Positions 39,856 through 50,000 of a stretch of DNA of 64,000 nt are shown piece after piece. The position numbers and the translations under genes were made by a program. This DNA is from Nocardioides halotolerans DSM 19273. Lineage in GTDB: Bacteria > Actinomycetota > Actinomycetes > Propionibacteriales > Nocardioidaceae. Below the pieces are notes generated by a model. The model made no database searches. It was not told the origin of the DNA and saw only the letters and a list, made by a program, of their open reading frames with translations. The stretch is from positions 328,484 through 392,483 of the forward strand of contig NZ_KE383922.1 of the NCBI RefSeq assembly GCF_000422805.1. The letters run 5' to 3'. Within the stretch, counting starts at the first letter, position 1. Every line of letters starts with the position of its first letter.

Positions 39856-42449
39856 GCTCCCCGCTCCAGCAGGTCGGCTCGATCAAGGTCAAGCTCGGGC
39901 TGCTGGTCACGGCCAGCGTGCTGGTCGCGGCGCTGGTCGGGGTGCTGGCGGGCGACGCCGGGGTCCCGGTGCTGCTCGCCGTACCCGTCACCGTCGCCCT
40001 CGCGCTCGCCGTCACCCAGCTGCTGGCGGTCGGCATGACCTCGCCGCTGCGCGAGATGACCGAGGCCACCCGGCGGATGGCGCGCGGCGACTACCGGGGC
40101 CGGGTGCGGGCCGAGTCGTCCGACGAGGTCGGCGAGCTGGCGCGGGCGTTCAACCAGATGGCCGCCGAGCTCGCGACCGTCGACCGCGAGCAGCGCGCGC
40201 TCGTCGCGACCGTCTCCCACGAGCTGCGCACGCCGCTCGCGGCCCTCACGGCCACGCTCGAGAACCTCGCGGACGGCGTGCGCCCGGCCGACGCCACGCA
40301 CCTCGGGCGGGCCGTCGACCAGGCGCAGCGGATCGGCGCCCTCGTCGGTGACCTCCTCGAGCTGTCCCGCGTCGACGCCGGCGTGGCGCCGCTGCGGCTC
40401 GGCCCGGTCGGCGTGGCGGCGCTCGTCGACGAGGTGGTCGCCGACCTCGTGCCGACGGGGCGGGCCGTGCGGTTCGCCGTCGACGTGCCGGCGTCGCTGG
40501 AGGTCAGCGCCGACCGCGCCCGGCTGCGCCAGCTCCTCACCAACGTGCTCGACAACGCCGTCCGCCACGGCCCCGAGAGCGGGACCGTGCGGTTGCACGC
40601 GGCTCTCCTGGGCGACCGGTGGCGGCTCGACGTCGCCGACGCGGGTTCCGGGGTCCCTCCCGCCGACCGCGAGCGCGCCTTCGAGCGGTTCGGCACCCTG
40701 ACCTCGCCCGACGGCGACACCGGCGGCACGGGCCTCGGCCTGACCATCGCCCGCTGGGTCGCCACGCTGCACGGCGGCACCGTCCGCTTCGTCGACCCGC
40801 CGCCCGGCTCGTCCGGTGCCCTGCTCCGCGTCGACCTGCCCCTCGCACCCGTCCCGACCCCGGAGGTCCCCGTGCCCCGAGCCGCCACTCCCACCCCGCC
40901 CGGACCGCCCCCGCCCCCGCAGCCGAGCCACGCCGAGCGCCCGGGCGCGGAGGTGGTGCCCGCGCCGGTGCTCGACCCGGTCTTCGGCCGGTTCTGGCCC
41001 GACACGGCCCGCGCGCACCCGGGTGCGGTGCTCTCCGCCGCGGCGGTCGGCCTCCTGGCCGGGCTCGTGCTGCCGAACCGCAGCGCCGGCCTGGCGCTCT
41101 TCCTCGTGGCCCTGACGGCCGGTCTCACCGCGGCGTACGCCGCCGCGCACCGCCGCGACCCGTTCACCCTCACCTGCCTCGTCCTGGCGGGCCTCTGCAC
41201 GCTGCCGATCGTGCTGCTCGACGCCACCTGGATCGGCGTGCTGTGCCTCCTGGCCGGCGCGAGCTCGGTGGTGGCCGGGGTGTGCCGGGTCCGCCGGTTC
41301 CACGAGTTCCTGCTCGCCGGCGCCTCGTGGCCGCTCGCGGGGCTGCGCGACCTGCCCTGGCTCGGCCGCACGCTCAGCCGGCTGACCGGGCACGGGAGCG
41401 CCCCGAGGGTGGTCGTCACCGCGCTGCTGTCGGGTCTGGCCGTGCTCGTGTTCGGGCTGCTGTTCGTCTCCGCCGACGCTGTGGTGGCCAGCTGGGTCGA
41501 CGTCGTCCTGCCCGACCTGACCATCGACGCGATCGTGCAGCGGGTGTTCATCGCCGTCGCCGTCGCCGGTGCGACCCTCGCCGCGGCGTACCTCGCGCTG
41601 AACCCGCCGAACGTCCAGGTCCTGTCGACCGGGCGGGCGCGCTCGGTGGCGCACCGGTTCGAGTGGCTCGTGCCCGTGCTGCTCGTGGACGTGGTGTTCG
41701 CGGTGTTCGTCGCGGCGCAGCTGTCGGTGCTGTTCGGCGGGCACGACTACGTCCGGCGCACCACGGGGCTGACCTACGCCGACTACGTCCACCAGGGCTT
41801 CGGCCAGCTCACGGTGGCGACGCTCCTCACCTTCCTGGTCGTCTGGGCGGCGTCGCACTGGGCGGGCGACGCGGCCGCCGACCGGGCGTGGCTGCGCGGG
41901 TCGCTCGGCGGGCTCTGCGCGCTCACGCTGGTGGTCGTGGGGTCCGCGCTCTACCGGATGCACCTCTACCAGCAGGCCTACGGCTTCACCCGGCTCCGGC
42001 TCTTCGTCGACACCTTCGAGGGCTGGCTCGGCGTGCTCGTCGTCGCCGTCGCGGTGGCCGGTGTCGTGCGGTGGGGCGTGTGGGTGCCACGGTTCGCGCT
42101 CGTCACCGGGGTGGCCGGCCTGCTGGGGCTCGCGGTGATCAACCCGGACGCCTGGATCGCCGAGCGCAACCTCGACCGGTACGCCGACACCGGCCGCGTC
42201 GACTGGCACTACCTGCGCGCCCTGTCCGCCGACGCCGTCCCGGTCTTCGAGGACCGGTCCGACCTCGAGGTCGCCTGCGGCCTGCCGCGCCACTGGGACC
42301 AGCACGACGACTGGCTCGCCTGGAACCTCGGCCGCGCCCGCGCCTCCGCCGCCGTCGACGACGGCCCGGAGACCATGGACGCCGCCCTCAGGACCGCCCT
42401 CCCCACCCGTGACGACCCCTCGGCGGACGACTGCCCGACGGCGCCCTGA
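39852..42449 (+). CDS. Sensor histidine kinase fused to a C-terminal multi-pass DUF4173-like membrane domain
   Basis: Two helices (about 14-34 and 39-61) lead into HAMP (62-115), HisKA with VSHELRTPL (phospho-His123), N box LDNAVRH (Asn235), and ATP-lid DAGSGVP (263) and GTGLGL (292). A proline-rich linker (about 332-358, TPTPPGPPPPPQPSH) then joins a second module of about ten membrane helices. Its end, INPDAWIAERNLDRYADTGRVDWHYLRALSADAVPV, resembles DUF4173/DUF4153 proteins. The frame is continuous over 865 aa. The N-terminus has almost no extracellular sensor loop, so the C-terminal module may be the sensor or a controlled membrane output. Confidence 0.88.
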   Translation: MSSPLQQVGSIKVKLGLLVTASVLVAALVGVLAGDAGVPVLLAVPVTVALALAVTQLLAVGMTSPLREMTEATRRMARGDYRGRVRAESSDEVGELARAFNQMAAELATVDREQRALVATVSHELRTPLAALTATLENLADGVRPADATHLGRAVDQAQRIGALVGDLLELSRVDAGVAPLRLGPVGVAALVDEVVADLVPTGRAVRFAVDVPASLEVSADRARLRQLLTNVLDNAVRHGPESGTVRLHAALLGDRWRLDVADAGSGVPPADRERAFERFGTLTSPDGDTGGTGLGLTIARWVATLHGGTVRFVDPPPGSSGALLRVDLPLAPVPTPEVPVPRAATPTPPGPPPPPQPSHAERPGAEVVPAPVLDPVFGRFWPDTARAHPGAVLSAAAVGLLAGLVLPNRSAGLALFLVALTAGLTAAYAAAHRRDPFTLTCLVLAGLCTLPIVLLDATWIGVLCLLAGASSVVAGVCRVRRFHEFLLAGASWPLAGLRDLPWLGRTLSRLTGHGSAPRVVVTALLSGLAVLVFGLLFVSADAVVASWVDVVLPDLTIDAIVQRVFIAVAVAGATLAAAYLALNPPNVQVLSTGRARSVAHRFEWLVPVLLVDVVFAVFVAAQLSVLFGGHDYVRRTTGLTYADYVHQGFGQLTVATLLTFLVVWAASHWAGDAAADRAWLRGSLGGLCALTLVVVGSALYRMHLYQQAYGFTRLRLFVDTFEGWLGVLVVAVAVAGVVRWGVWVPRFALVTGVAGLLGLAVINPDAWIAERNLDRYADTGRVDWHYLRALSADAVPVFEDRSDLEVACGLPRHWDQHDDWLAWNLGRARASAAVDDGPETMDAALRTALPTRDDPSADDCPTAP

Positions 42450-42473
42450 CACCGACGGCGGGATAGTCCCTGA

Positions 42474-42522
42474 CGAAACGGCCCCCGGTTGCGTCGCCCT
42501 GGGGCCCTTACGTCAGGGACTA
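42474..42522. repeat. TAGTCCCTGAC palindrome, copy 2
   Basis: Arms TAGTCCCTGACGAAACGG and CCCTTACGTCAGGGACTA are nearly perfect inverted copies of the family also seen at 23027-23085. It lies 24 nt after the kinase stop and 62 nt before the pheS -10. It may terminate the two-component operon. Confidence 0.75.
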
Positions 42523-42583
42523 CCCCGACCGCCGGGTCCGTCCACAGGCGCTTACCCGTTCGCGGGCGTGTCGGTGCGGTTCC

Positions 42584-42589
42584 TAGACT
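42584..42589 (+). promoter_or_regulatory. Leaderless promoter -10 (TAGACT) of pheST
   Basis: TAGACT ends six bases before the pheS GTG at 42596. There is no room for a phenylalanine leader peptide or T-box. Confidence 0.65.
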
Positions 42590-42595
42590 CATCCC

Positions 42596-43693
42596 GTGTC
42601 CGGACCCAACACCGACTTCGACCCCGTGGAGGTGGCCGCGTTGAAGCCCGAGGAGGTCGAGGCCGCGCGCGACGCCGCGCTGGCCGCGATCGCGGGCGCC
42701 GCCGACCTCGACGCGCTCAAGAAGGTCCGGATCGAGCACACCGGCGACCGCTCGCCGCTGGCGCTGGCCAACCGCGAGATCGGCGCGCTCCCGCCGGCGG
42801 CCCGCAAGGAGGCCGGCCAGCGGGTCGGCCAGGCCCGCGGCGCCGTCCAGCAGGCCCTCGCCGCGCGCCAGGCCGAGCTCCAGGCCGAGCACGAGCAGCG
42901 GATGCTCGCCGAGGAGACCGTCGACGTCACGCTGCCCACCGACCGCCTGCCCACCGGCGCCCGGCACCCCGTCACCACGGGGTCCGAGCTGATCGCCGAC
43001 ATCTTCGTGGCGATGGGCTGGGAGGTCGCCGAAGGTCCCGTGCTCGAGGCCGAGTGGCTCAACTTCGACGCCCTCAACCTCGGGCCCGACCACCCCGCCC
43101 GCACCATGCAGGACACGTTCTGGACCGACCCTGCCGAGGACCACCTCGTGCTGCGCACCCACACCTCGCCGGTCCAGGCCCGCACCATGCTGGCCCAGCA
43201 GCCGCCGATCTACGTCGTCTGCCCGGGCCGGGTCTTCCGCACCGACGAGTACGACGCCACCCACAGCCCGGTCTTCCACCAGGTCGAGGGCCTGGCGGTC
43301 GACAAGGGCATCTCGATGGCCCACCTCAAGGGCACCCTCGACCACTTTGCGGCGTCGATGTTCGGCGAGGGAATCAACACGCGCTTCCGCCCGTCGTACT
43401 TCCCGTTCACCGAGCCCAGCGCCGAGGTCGACCTCGTCTGCTTCGTCTGCCGCGGGGTCGACCCGGACGACTGCCGCACCTGCCGCGGCGAGGGCTGGAT
43501 CGAGTGGGGCGGCTGCGGGGTGGTCAACCCGCGGGTGCTGCGCGCCTGCGGCATCGACCCCGACACCTACTCCGGCTTCGCGTTCGGCATGGGCATCGAC
43601 CGCACGCTGATGTTCCGCCACGGCATCGAGGACCTGCGCGCTCTCTTCGAGGGCGACGTCCGGTTCACCGCCGCCTTCGGGGCAGAGCTGTGA
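42596..43693 (+). CDS. pheS: Phenylalanine-tRNA ligase alpha subunit
   Basis: Class II synthetase catalytic subunit charging tRNA-Phe. An N-terminal coiled coil (to about 90) precedes the core: [28 protein letters not shown] near 121, motif 2 [23 protein letters not shown] near 213, and motif 3 [22 protein letters not shown] near 326. Length 365 aa. GTG is set by the leaderless promoter. Its stop forms GTGA with a 24-codon ORF that leads into pheT. Confidence 0.97.
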   Translation: MSGPNTDFDPVEVAALKPEEVEAARDAALAAIAGAADLDALKKVRIEHTGDRSPLALANREIGALPPAARKEAGQRVGQARGAVQQALAARQAELQAEHEQRMLAEETVDVTLPTDRLPTGARHPVTTGSELIADIFVAMGWEVAEGPVLEAEWLNFDALNLGPDHPARTMQDTFWTDPAEDHLVLRTHTSPVQARTMLAQQPPIYVVCPGRVFRTDEYDATHSPVFHQVEGLAVDKGISMAHLKGTLDHFAASMFGEGINTRFRPSYFPFTEPSAEVDLVCFVCRGVDPDDCRTCRGEGWIEWGGCGVVNPRVLRACGIDPDTYSGFAFGMGIDRTLMFRHGIEDLRALFEGDVRFTAAFGAEL

Positions 43694-43764
43694 CCACCCC
43701 ACGAGACCGCACGGATGCGGCGCTTCGCGCGGAGGCCGCGCGCTTCCGCGGGGACCCCGGATGA
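43690..43764 (+). CDS. 24-residue bridging ORF between pheS and pheT
   Basis: GTG at 43690 overlaps the pheS stop (GTGA), and its TGA overlaps the pheT start (ATGA), so the 67-nt gap is covered by one open frame. The deduced peptide starts [16 protein letters not shown] and has no known motif. The underlying DNA (43693-43758) resembles that at 60343-60409 between argR and argG. It may serve only to carry ribosomes to pheT. Confidence 0.45.
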   Translation: MTTPRDRTDAALRAEAARFRGDPG

Positions 43765-46241
43765 AGGCGCCCGTCTCCTGGATCCGTGAGTACGTCGACC
43801 TCCCCGCGGACATCACCACGGAGCAGCTCGCCGCCCGCCTGACCGCGCTCGGGCTCAAGCTCGAGGCGATCGAGAAGCCCGGCGAGCAGATCCGCGGCCC
43901 GCTCGTGGTCGGCCGGGTGCTGACCATGGACGCCGAGCCGCAGAAGAACGGCAAGACCATCAACTGGTGCACCGTCGACGTCGGGGAGGCCAACGGCACG
44001 GGCGAGCCGCAGGGGATCGTCTGCGGCGCCCACAACTTCGAGCCAGGCGACCTGGTCGTGGTGATCCTGCCCGGCGGCGTGCTCCCTGGTGACTTCGAGA
44101 TCTCGGCGCGCAAGACCTACGGCCACGTGAGCGCGGGGATGATCTGCTCCTCCCGCGAGCTCGGCATCGGCGAGGACCACGACGGGATCATCGTGCTGCC
44201 CGCCGGCGCGGGGGAGCCCGGCCAGGACGCGCGTCCGGTGCTCGGCCTCGACCAGGAGGTCATCGAGTTCGAGATCAACCCCGACCGCGCCTACGCGCTC
44301 AGCCTGCGCGGGGTCGCCCGCGAGGCGGCGCTGGCGTACGCCGCGGCGTACGCCGACCCGGCGCAGCGCGACGTCCCCGCCGCCGACGGCGCCGGCCACC
44401 CCGTCGAGGTCGACGACCCCGACGGGTGCCCGGTCTTCGTGGCTCGCGTCGTCAGCGGCATCGACCCCGCGGCGGCGACGCCCGACTGGATGGCGCAGCG
44501 CCTCACGCTGTGCGGCATGCGACCGATCTCGCTCGCGGTCGACGTCACCAACTACGTGATGCTCGAGCTCGGGCGCCCGATCCACGGCTACGACGCCGAC
44601 AAGCTCCAGGGCGCGATCCGGGTCCGGCGCGCACGCGAGGGCGAGCGGCTCACGACCCTCGACGGCGCCGACCGCGCGCTGTCGACCGAGGACCTCGTGG
44701 TCACCGACGACTCCGGGATCATCGGCCTCGGCGGGGTCATGGGCGGCGAGACCACCGAGGTCTCCGAGGGCACCACCCGCGTGCTCGTCGAGGCGGCCCA
44801 CTGGGACGCCGTGTCGATGTTCCGCACCGGCAAGCGGCACCGGCTCACCTCCGAGGCCGGCAAGCGCAACGAGCGCGGCGTCGACCCGACGATCTGCGAG
44901 GCCGCGGCCGACCGGGTCGTCGAGCTGCTCGTCGCGCACGGCGGCGGCACCGCCGAGCCCGGCGTCACCGTGGTCGGCACCCCGCCGGCGCTGCCGGCGA
45001 TCGCGCTCGACGCCACGCTCCCGGGTCGCATCTCCGGCATCGACATCGACACCGCGACCGTCGTCGCCGACCTCGCTGCGGTGGGCTGTGCGGTCGACGA
45101 CGGCTCCGGCACGCTCGCCGTCGTCCCGCCGCCCTGGCGGCCCGACCTGACGGACCCCTACGACCTCGTCGAGGAGGTCGTGCGGGTCGTCGGCTACGAC
45201 CGGGTGCCGTCGGTGCTCCCGCGGGAGGCCGCGGGGCGCGGGCTGACCCGCGAGCAGCGGCTCCGCCGCCGGATCGGGCGCACCCTCGCCGGCGCGGGGT
45301 GCGTCGAGGTGATCAGCTTCCCGTTCGTCGGCGAGGCGACGTTCGACCTCCTCGGGCTGCCGGCCGACGACCCGCGCCGCTCGACCGTCCGGCTCTCCAA
45401 CCCGATCTCGTCGGAGGAGCCGTCCTACACCACCACGCTCCTCCCCGGCCTGCTCAAGGCGGCGTCGCGCAACCTGGGCCGCGGCACCCCCGGAGTGGGC
45501 CTGTTCGAGACCGGCACGGTCGCGTTCCCCTCCGGCCGGGGTCCGGCACCGATCTACGGCGTCGACTGGCGCCCGACCGAGGCCGAGCTCGCCAAGCTGT
45601 TCGAGGCGCTGCCCGTCCAGCCGCTGCACCTCGCCGTCGTCCTCGCCGGTGAGCGCGAGCGCGCCGGCTGGTGGGGCGAGGGACGCACCGCCGGCTGGGC
45701 CGACGCCATCGGCCTCGTCCGGCGCCTCGGGGAGGAGCTCGGCGTCGAGGTGGAGGTCGGGTCGTCGAGCCTGATGCCGTGGCACCCCGGTCGCTGTGCC
45801 GTCGTGCGCGTCGGCGGCGAGGAGCTGGGCCACGCCGGCGAGCTGCACCCGCAGGTCTGCGCGGCGTTCGGACTGCCTGCCCGCTCCGCGGCCGTCGAGA
45901 TCGACCTCGACCGGCTGATGGCCCACGCGGTCGACGTCATCCCCGGCCCGGAGTTCTCTACATTCCCCGTCGCCAAGGAGGACGTCGCCCTGGTGGTGCC
46001 CGACGAGGTGACCACCGCCGAGGTCGAGGCGGCGCTCCGCGAGGGCGCGGGGGAGCACCTGGAGTCGATCCGGCTCTTCGACGTCTACACCGGCGACCAG
46101 GTGGAGGCCGGCCACCGGTCGCTGGCGTTCGCGCTGCGGTTCCGCGCCGCCGACCGGACCCTGACCGAGCAGGAGACCGGCGCCGCCCGCGACGCGGCGG
46201 TCGCGCTGGCCGCCGAGCGGTGCGGTGCCGTCCAGCGCTGA
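43761..46241 (+). CDS. pheT: Phenylalanine-tRNA ligase beta subunit
   Basis: Large subunit with the editing site. Order: N-terminal tRNA-binding OB domain (VGRVLTMDAEPQKNGKTINWCTVDVG near 50), B3/B4 editing domain (about 210-380), B5 domain (about 410-480) and the C-terminal anticodon-binding FDX-ACB domain (FSTFPVAKEDVALVVPDEV near 733). Length 826 aa is normal. The ATG overlaps the bridging ORF. Its 3' end overlaps the aldo/keto reductase gene by 17 nt. Confidence 0.97.
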   Translation: MKAPVSWIREYVDLPADITTEQLAARLTALGLKLEAIEKPGEQIRGPLVVGRVLTMDAEPQKNGKTINWCTVDVGEANGTGEPQGIVCGAHNFEPGDLVVVILPGGVLPGDFEISARKTYGHVSAGMICSSRELGIGEDHDGIIVLPAGAGEPGQDARPVLGLDQEVIEFEINPDRAYALSLRGVAREAALAYAAAYADPAQRDVPAADGAGHPVEVDDPDGCPVFVARVVSGIDPAAATPDWMAQRLTLCGMRPISLAVDVTNYVMLELGRPIHGYDADKLQGAIRVRRAREGERLTTLDGADRALSTEDLVVTDDSGIIGLGGVMGGETTEVSEGTTRVLVEAAHWDAVSMFRTGKRHRLTSEAGKRNERGVDPTICEAAADRVVELLVAHGGGTAEPGVTVVGTPPALPAIALDATLPGRISGIDIDTATVVADLAAVGCAVDDGSGTLAVVPPPWRPDLTDPYDLVEEVVRVVGYDRVPSVLPREAAGRGLTREQRLRRRIGRTLAGAGCVEVISFPFVGEATFDLLGLPADDPRRSTVRLSNPISSEEPSYTTTLLPGLLKAASRNLGRGTPGVGLFETGTVAFPSGRGPAPIYGVDWRPTEAELAKLFEALPVQPLHLAVVLAGERERAGWWGEGRTAGWADAIGLVRRLGEELGVEVEVGSSSLMPWHPGRCAVVRVGGEELGHAGELHPQVCAAFGLPARSAAVEIDLDRLMAHAVDVIPGPEFSTFPVAKEDVALVVPDEVTTAEVEAALREGAGEHLESIRLFDVYTGDQVEAGHRSLAFALRFRAADRTLTEQETGAARDAAVALAAERCGAVQR

Positions 46242-47091
46242 CGCCGGCACGTGGCGGCTGGGTGACCGGACGGTCACCCGGCTCGGGTTCGGCGCGATGC
46301 GCCTCACGGGCACCCGGCCGTTCCACGCGGGGGTCCCGCGCGACCGCGACACCTCGATCGCGGTGCTGCGGCGTGCCGTCGAGCTCGGCGTCGACCACGT
46401 CGACACCGCGGCGTTCTACTTCAGCCGCACCCGGTCGGCCAACGAGCTGATCAACGCCGCGCTCTCGCCCTACCCCGGCGACCTCACGATCGTCACCAAG
46501 GTGGGTCCGGTGCGCGACGTGCACGGCGACTGGGCCGAGCGGCCGGGGCCGGACGGGCTGCGCGGCCACGTGGAGGAGAACCTCCGCCAGCTCGGGCGCG
46601 ACCGGCTCGACGTCGTGAACTTCCGCACGGGTGACGACCCCGACGTCGCGCCGTACGTCGCCGCGCTGGCCGAGCTCGTCGCCGAGGGGCTCGTCGGGCA
46701 CGTCGGCGTCTCGGCGGTGACCCTCGACCAGCTGGAGGCGGCCCGCGCGGTGACGGAAGTGGTCTGCGTCCAGAACCGGTTCTCGATCGACTCGGCCGAC
46801 GACCTCGCGGTGCTGCGCCGGTGCGGCGAGCTCGGCATCGCGTTCGTGCCGTTCTTCACCGTCGCCGGACGGGCCCGCCAGGGCGCGCCGGGAGAGGAGC
46901 CCGAGGCCGTGCTCGAGGTGGCCGCCGAGCTCGACGCGACCCCCGCCCAGGTGCGGCTCGCGTGGACGCTCGCGCTGGGCGAGCACGTGCTGGTGATCCC
47001 CGGCACCGGCAGCGTCGCGCACCTCGAGGAGAACGTCGCCGCGGCGGGCCTCCGGCTCAGCGCCGAGCAGATGGCCAGACTGTCGGCATGA
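46225..47091 (+). CDS. Aldo/keto reductase family oxidoreductase
   Basis: NAD(P)H-dependent (alpha/beta)8 reductase. Catalytic Asp and Tyr are in DHVDTAAFYFSR (about 53-64) and Lys in IVTKVGP (about 92). The usual histidine position reads VVNFRTG rather than LHR, as in some actinobacterial subfamilies. NADP-binding IPGTGSVAHLEENV is near 257. Length 288 aa. It starts within pheT and ends on the start codon of the regulator gene, so all three are co-transcribed. Substrate unknown. Confidence 0.87.
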   Translation: MPSSADAGTWRLGDRTVTRLGFGAMRLTGTRPFHAGVPRDRDTSIAVLRRAVELGVDHVDTAAFYFSRTRSANELINAALSPYPGDLTIVTKVGPVRDVHGDWAERPGPDGLRGHVEENLRQLGRDRLDVVNFRTGDDPDVAPYVAALAELVAEGLVGHVGVSAVTLDQLEAARAVTEVVCVQNRFSIDSADDLAVLRRCGELGIAFVPFFTVAGRARQGAPGEEPEAVLEVAAELDATPAQVRLAWTLALGEHVLVIPGTGSVAHLEENVAAAGLRLSAEQMARLSA

Positions 47092-50000
47092 CCTCCCTGC
47101 GGCTGCTCGACGAGGTGTCCTGGCGGGGCACCCCGCTGCCGGGCGGCCGCAACCACGCGCTCCTCGCCGCCCTCGTCGCGGCCGGAGGCCAGGTCTCGGA
47201 GGAGCGCCTGGTCGACGAGGTCTGGGGCCCCGACGAGGTGCCGGCCAACCCCGCCAAGGCGCTCCAGGTCGTCGTCTCTCGGGTCCGCTCGCAGACCGCG
47301 CCTGAGGTGGTGGCGAGGACCGACCACGGCTACCGGCTCGGTCTCCCTCCTGACGCCGTCGACGCGCTCGTGCTCCGCGACGCCGTGGTGGGCGCGCGTG
47401 AGGCCGAGGGCCGCCACGACCTGGTGCGCGCCCGCGACCTCGCGCGGGCAGCGCTCGCGCTGCCGGCGCCGGGCAGCGCTGGGGAAGGGCCGCTGGGCGA
47501 GCTCCGCTCGGCGGCCCGGCACCAGCGCGAGGTCGCAGCCCTGGTGCTGGGCCGGGCGCTGTCGGCGCTCGGCGACCACCAGGAGGCGCTGCCGCTGCTG
47601 GCGCCGGCCGAGGACGACTCCTCCGTCGCCGCGCTGCTGCGGTCGACGGCGGCCGTGCAGGGCGCGGCCGCGGCCCTCGAACGCTACGAGCGGCACCGCG
47701 CGCAGCTCGCGGACCGGCTCGGCGTCGATCCGGGGCCGCTGCTCCAGGCGGTGCATGGTGAGCTGCTCGCCGCGGACCGGCCGGTGCGCGAGGGCCTGCT
47801 CTTCGAGTCGACGTCGCTGGTCGGGCGCGACGACGACATCCGCGCGCTCCGGGCCGCGGTCAGGGACGCCCGGGTCACCTCGATCCTCGGTCCCGGCGGG
47901 CTCGGCAAGACCCGGCTGGCGCACCTCCTCGGCCGCGAGGCCGAGCAGCCGGTCGTGCACTTCGTGGAGCTCGTCGGTGTCGCCTCTGCCGAGGACGTCG
48001 TCGGCGAGGTGGGCTCGGCGCTGGGCGTGCGCGACTCCGTCACCGGCCGCCGGGTGCTCACCGCCGAGCAGCGCCACGACGTCCGCGCCCGCATCGGGCA
48101 GCTCCTCGACCAGGCGCCGACCCTGCTGATCCTCGACAACTGCGAGCACGTGGTCGAGGCCGTGGCCGAGCTCGTGGCCTTCCTCGTCGCCTCGTGCCGG
48201 CAGCTCCGGGTGGTCACCACGACCCGGGCGCCGCTCGCCATCGCCGCCGAACGCGTCTTCGCCCTCGGCCAGCTCTCCGAGGACGCCGCAGCCGACCTGT
48301 TCGGGCAGCGGGCCGAGGCGGCGCGTCCCGGCGTACCCCTCGACGACGACGCCGTACGCCGCGTCGTACGCCGCCTCGACGGGCTGCCCCTCGCGATCGA
48401 GCTCGCGGCCGCCAAGGTCCGGGTGATGTCGGTCGACGACATCGACCGCCGGCTCGACGACCGGTTCGCGCTGCTGCGCGGCGGCGACCGGAGCGCGCCC
48501 GACCGGCACCAGACGCTGATCGCGGTGATCGACTGGTCGTGGAACCTCCTCACCGAGGCCGAGCGACGCGCGCTGCGGTGGCTCTCGGTCTTCCACGACG
48601 GGTTCACCCTCGACAGCGCCGGCACGCTGCTCGGGTGCGACGCCCTCGACCTCGTCGAGTCGCTCGTCGACCAGTCGCTGCTCTCGGTCATCGATGCGCG
48701 CGGGTCGGTGCGTTACCGCATGCTCGAGACGGTCCGCGAGTTCGGCCGCATGCAGCTGGTCGGCGCGGGCGAGGACGCCGTGGCCCACGCGGCGCAGCTC
48801 GCGTGGGCGCGCGGCCTCGCCAACGCGCACGCCGACGCGCTGTTCTCCCAGCACCAGGTGGCGGCGGTGCGCGCGATCGCCGCCGAGGAGAGCAACCTGG
48901 CCGACGCGCTCCGCGCCGCCACCGCGGTCCCCGACCCGGCCACCACGGTCGACCTCACGGCCGCGCTGGCGGGCTTCTGGACGATCCGCGGCGAGAACAC
49001 CCGCGTGATCGCCGTGACCGCCGCGATCGACGCGGCCCTGGAGGGGTGGGAGCCCGCTCCCGACGAGGTCGACCGGGCCGTGAGCGCGGCCGCGGTGACC
49101 GCGATGAACACGATGATGGGCCAGATCGTCGAGTCGCCCAACTGCGTCGCGCTCCTGGAGAAGTACGGCGAGGGCACCTCCGACAGCCGCGCCCGGGGGA
49201 TGGTGGCGGTGCTGGCCGCCCAGGACCCCCACGACCTCCCCGGGTCGCTCCGGCGGCTGCGCGAGATCGACCCGGCGCGCGGCTACGACCGCCAGTCCGC
49301 CGCGTCGGCGCGGCTGATGACCGCCCACCACCTCGAGAACGACGGCGACCCGGAGCAGGCCCTCGAGGAGATCCAGGCCGGCCTGGGGCTGGTGCACGAC
49401 GACGACGGGCCGTGGCTCAAGGCGATGATGCACAGCGTCGCCGGCGGGCTCAACGCCCAGCTCGGCAAGCGCGCCGAGGCCGCCGAGCACGCCCGGGTCG
49501 CGATCCCGATCCTCGACCAGCTCGAGGCCAACGACGACGGCATCCAGGCGCGCTCGCTGCTCGCCGGGAGCGCCATCGCCGAGGGCCGCTTCGACGAGGC
49601 CACCGCGCTCATCGCGGAGATCGAGCGGATCGGCACCGACCGGGCCGGGTTCGGAGGCGCGTTCATCACCGGCACCGTGCGTGCGGAGCTGGCGCTCGCC
49701 CAGGGCGACGTCGCCGAGGGGCTGCGGCTCTACCGGCGGGCTGCCGAGGAGCTCGCCGCGATCACGCTGCCGGGCATGGAGCTCACCGGCCTCGAGCCCT
49801 GGGCGCTGTTCGGCACCGCCGCCGGCACCACGGCGTACGCGCTGTACGGCGCGGGCGAAGCGGGGGTCGACCTGTTCGACGCCCTGCGGGAGAAGGCGCC
49901 GCGCGTCCTCGACCTGGGCCGGCCGCGGCTGGACTACCCGGTGGCCGGTCTGGTGCTCCACGGGCTCGGCACGTGGGGGCTGGTCAAGGAGGCCATGGAT

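Noticed and set aside
42540..42596. Phenylalanine attenuator or T-box before pheS
   Set aside because: The -10 lies six bases before the start codon, leaving no leader. No Phe-rich peptide or T-box sequence is seen.
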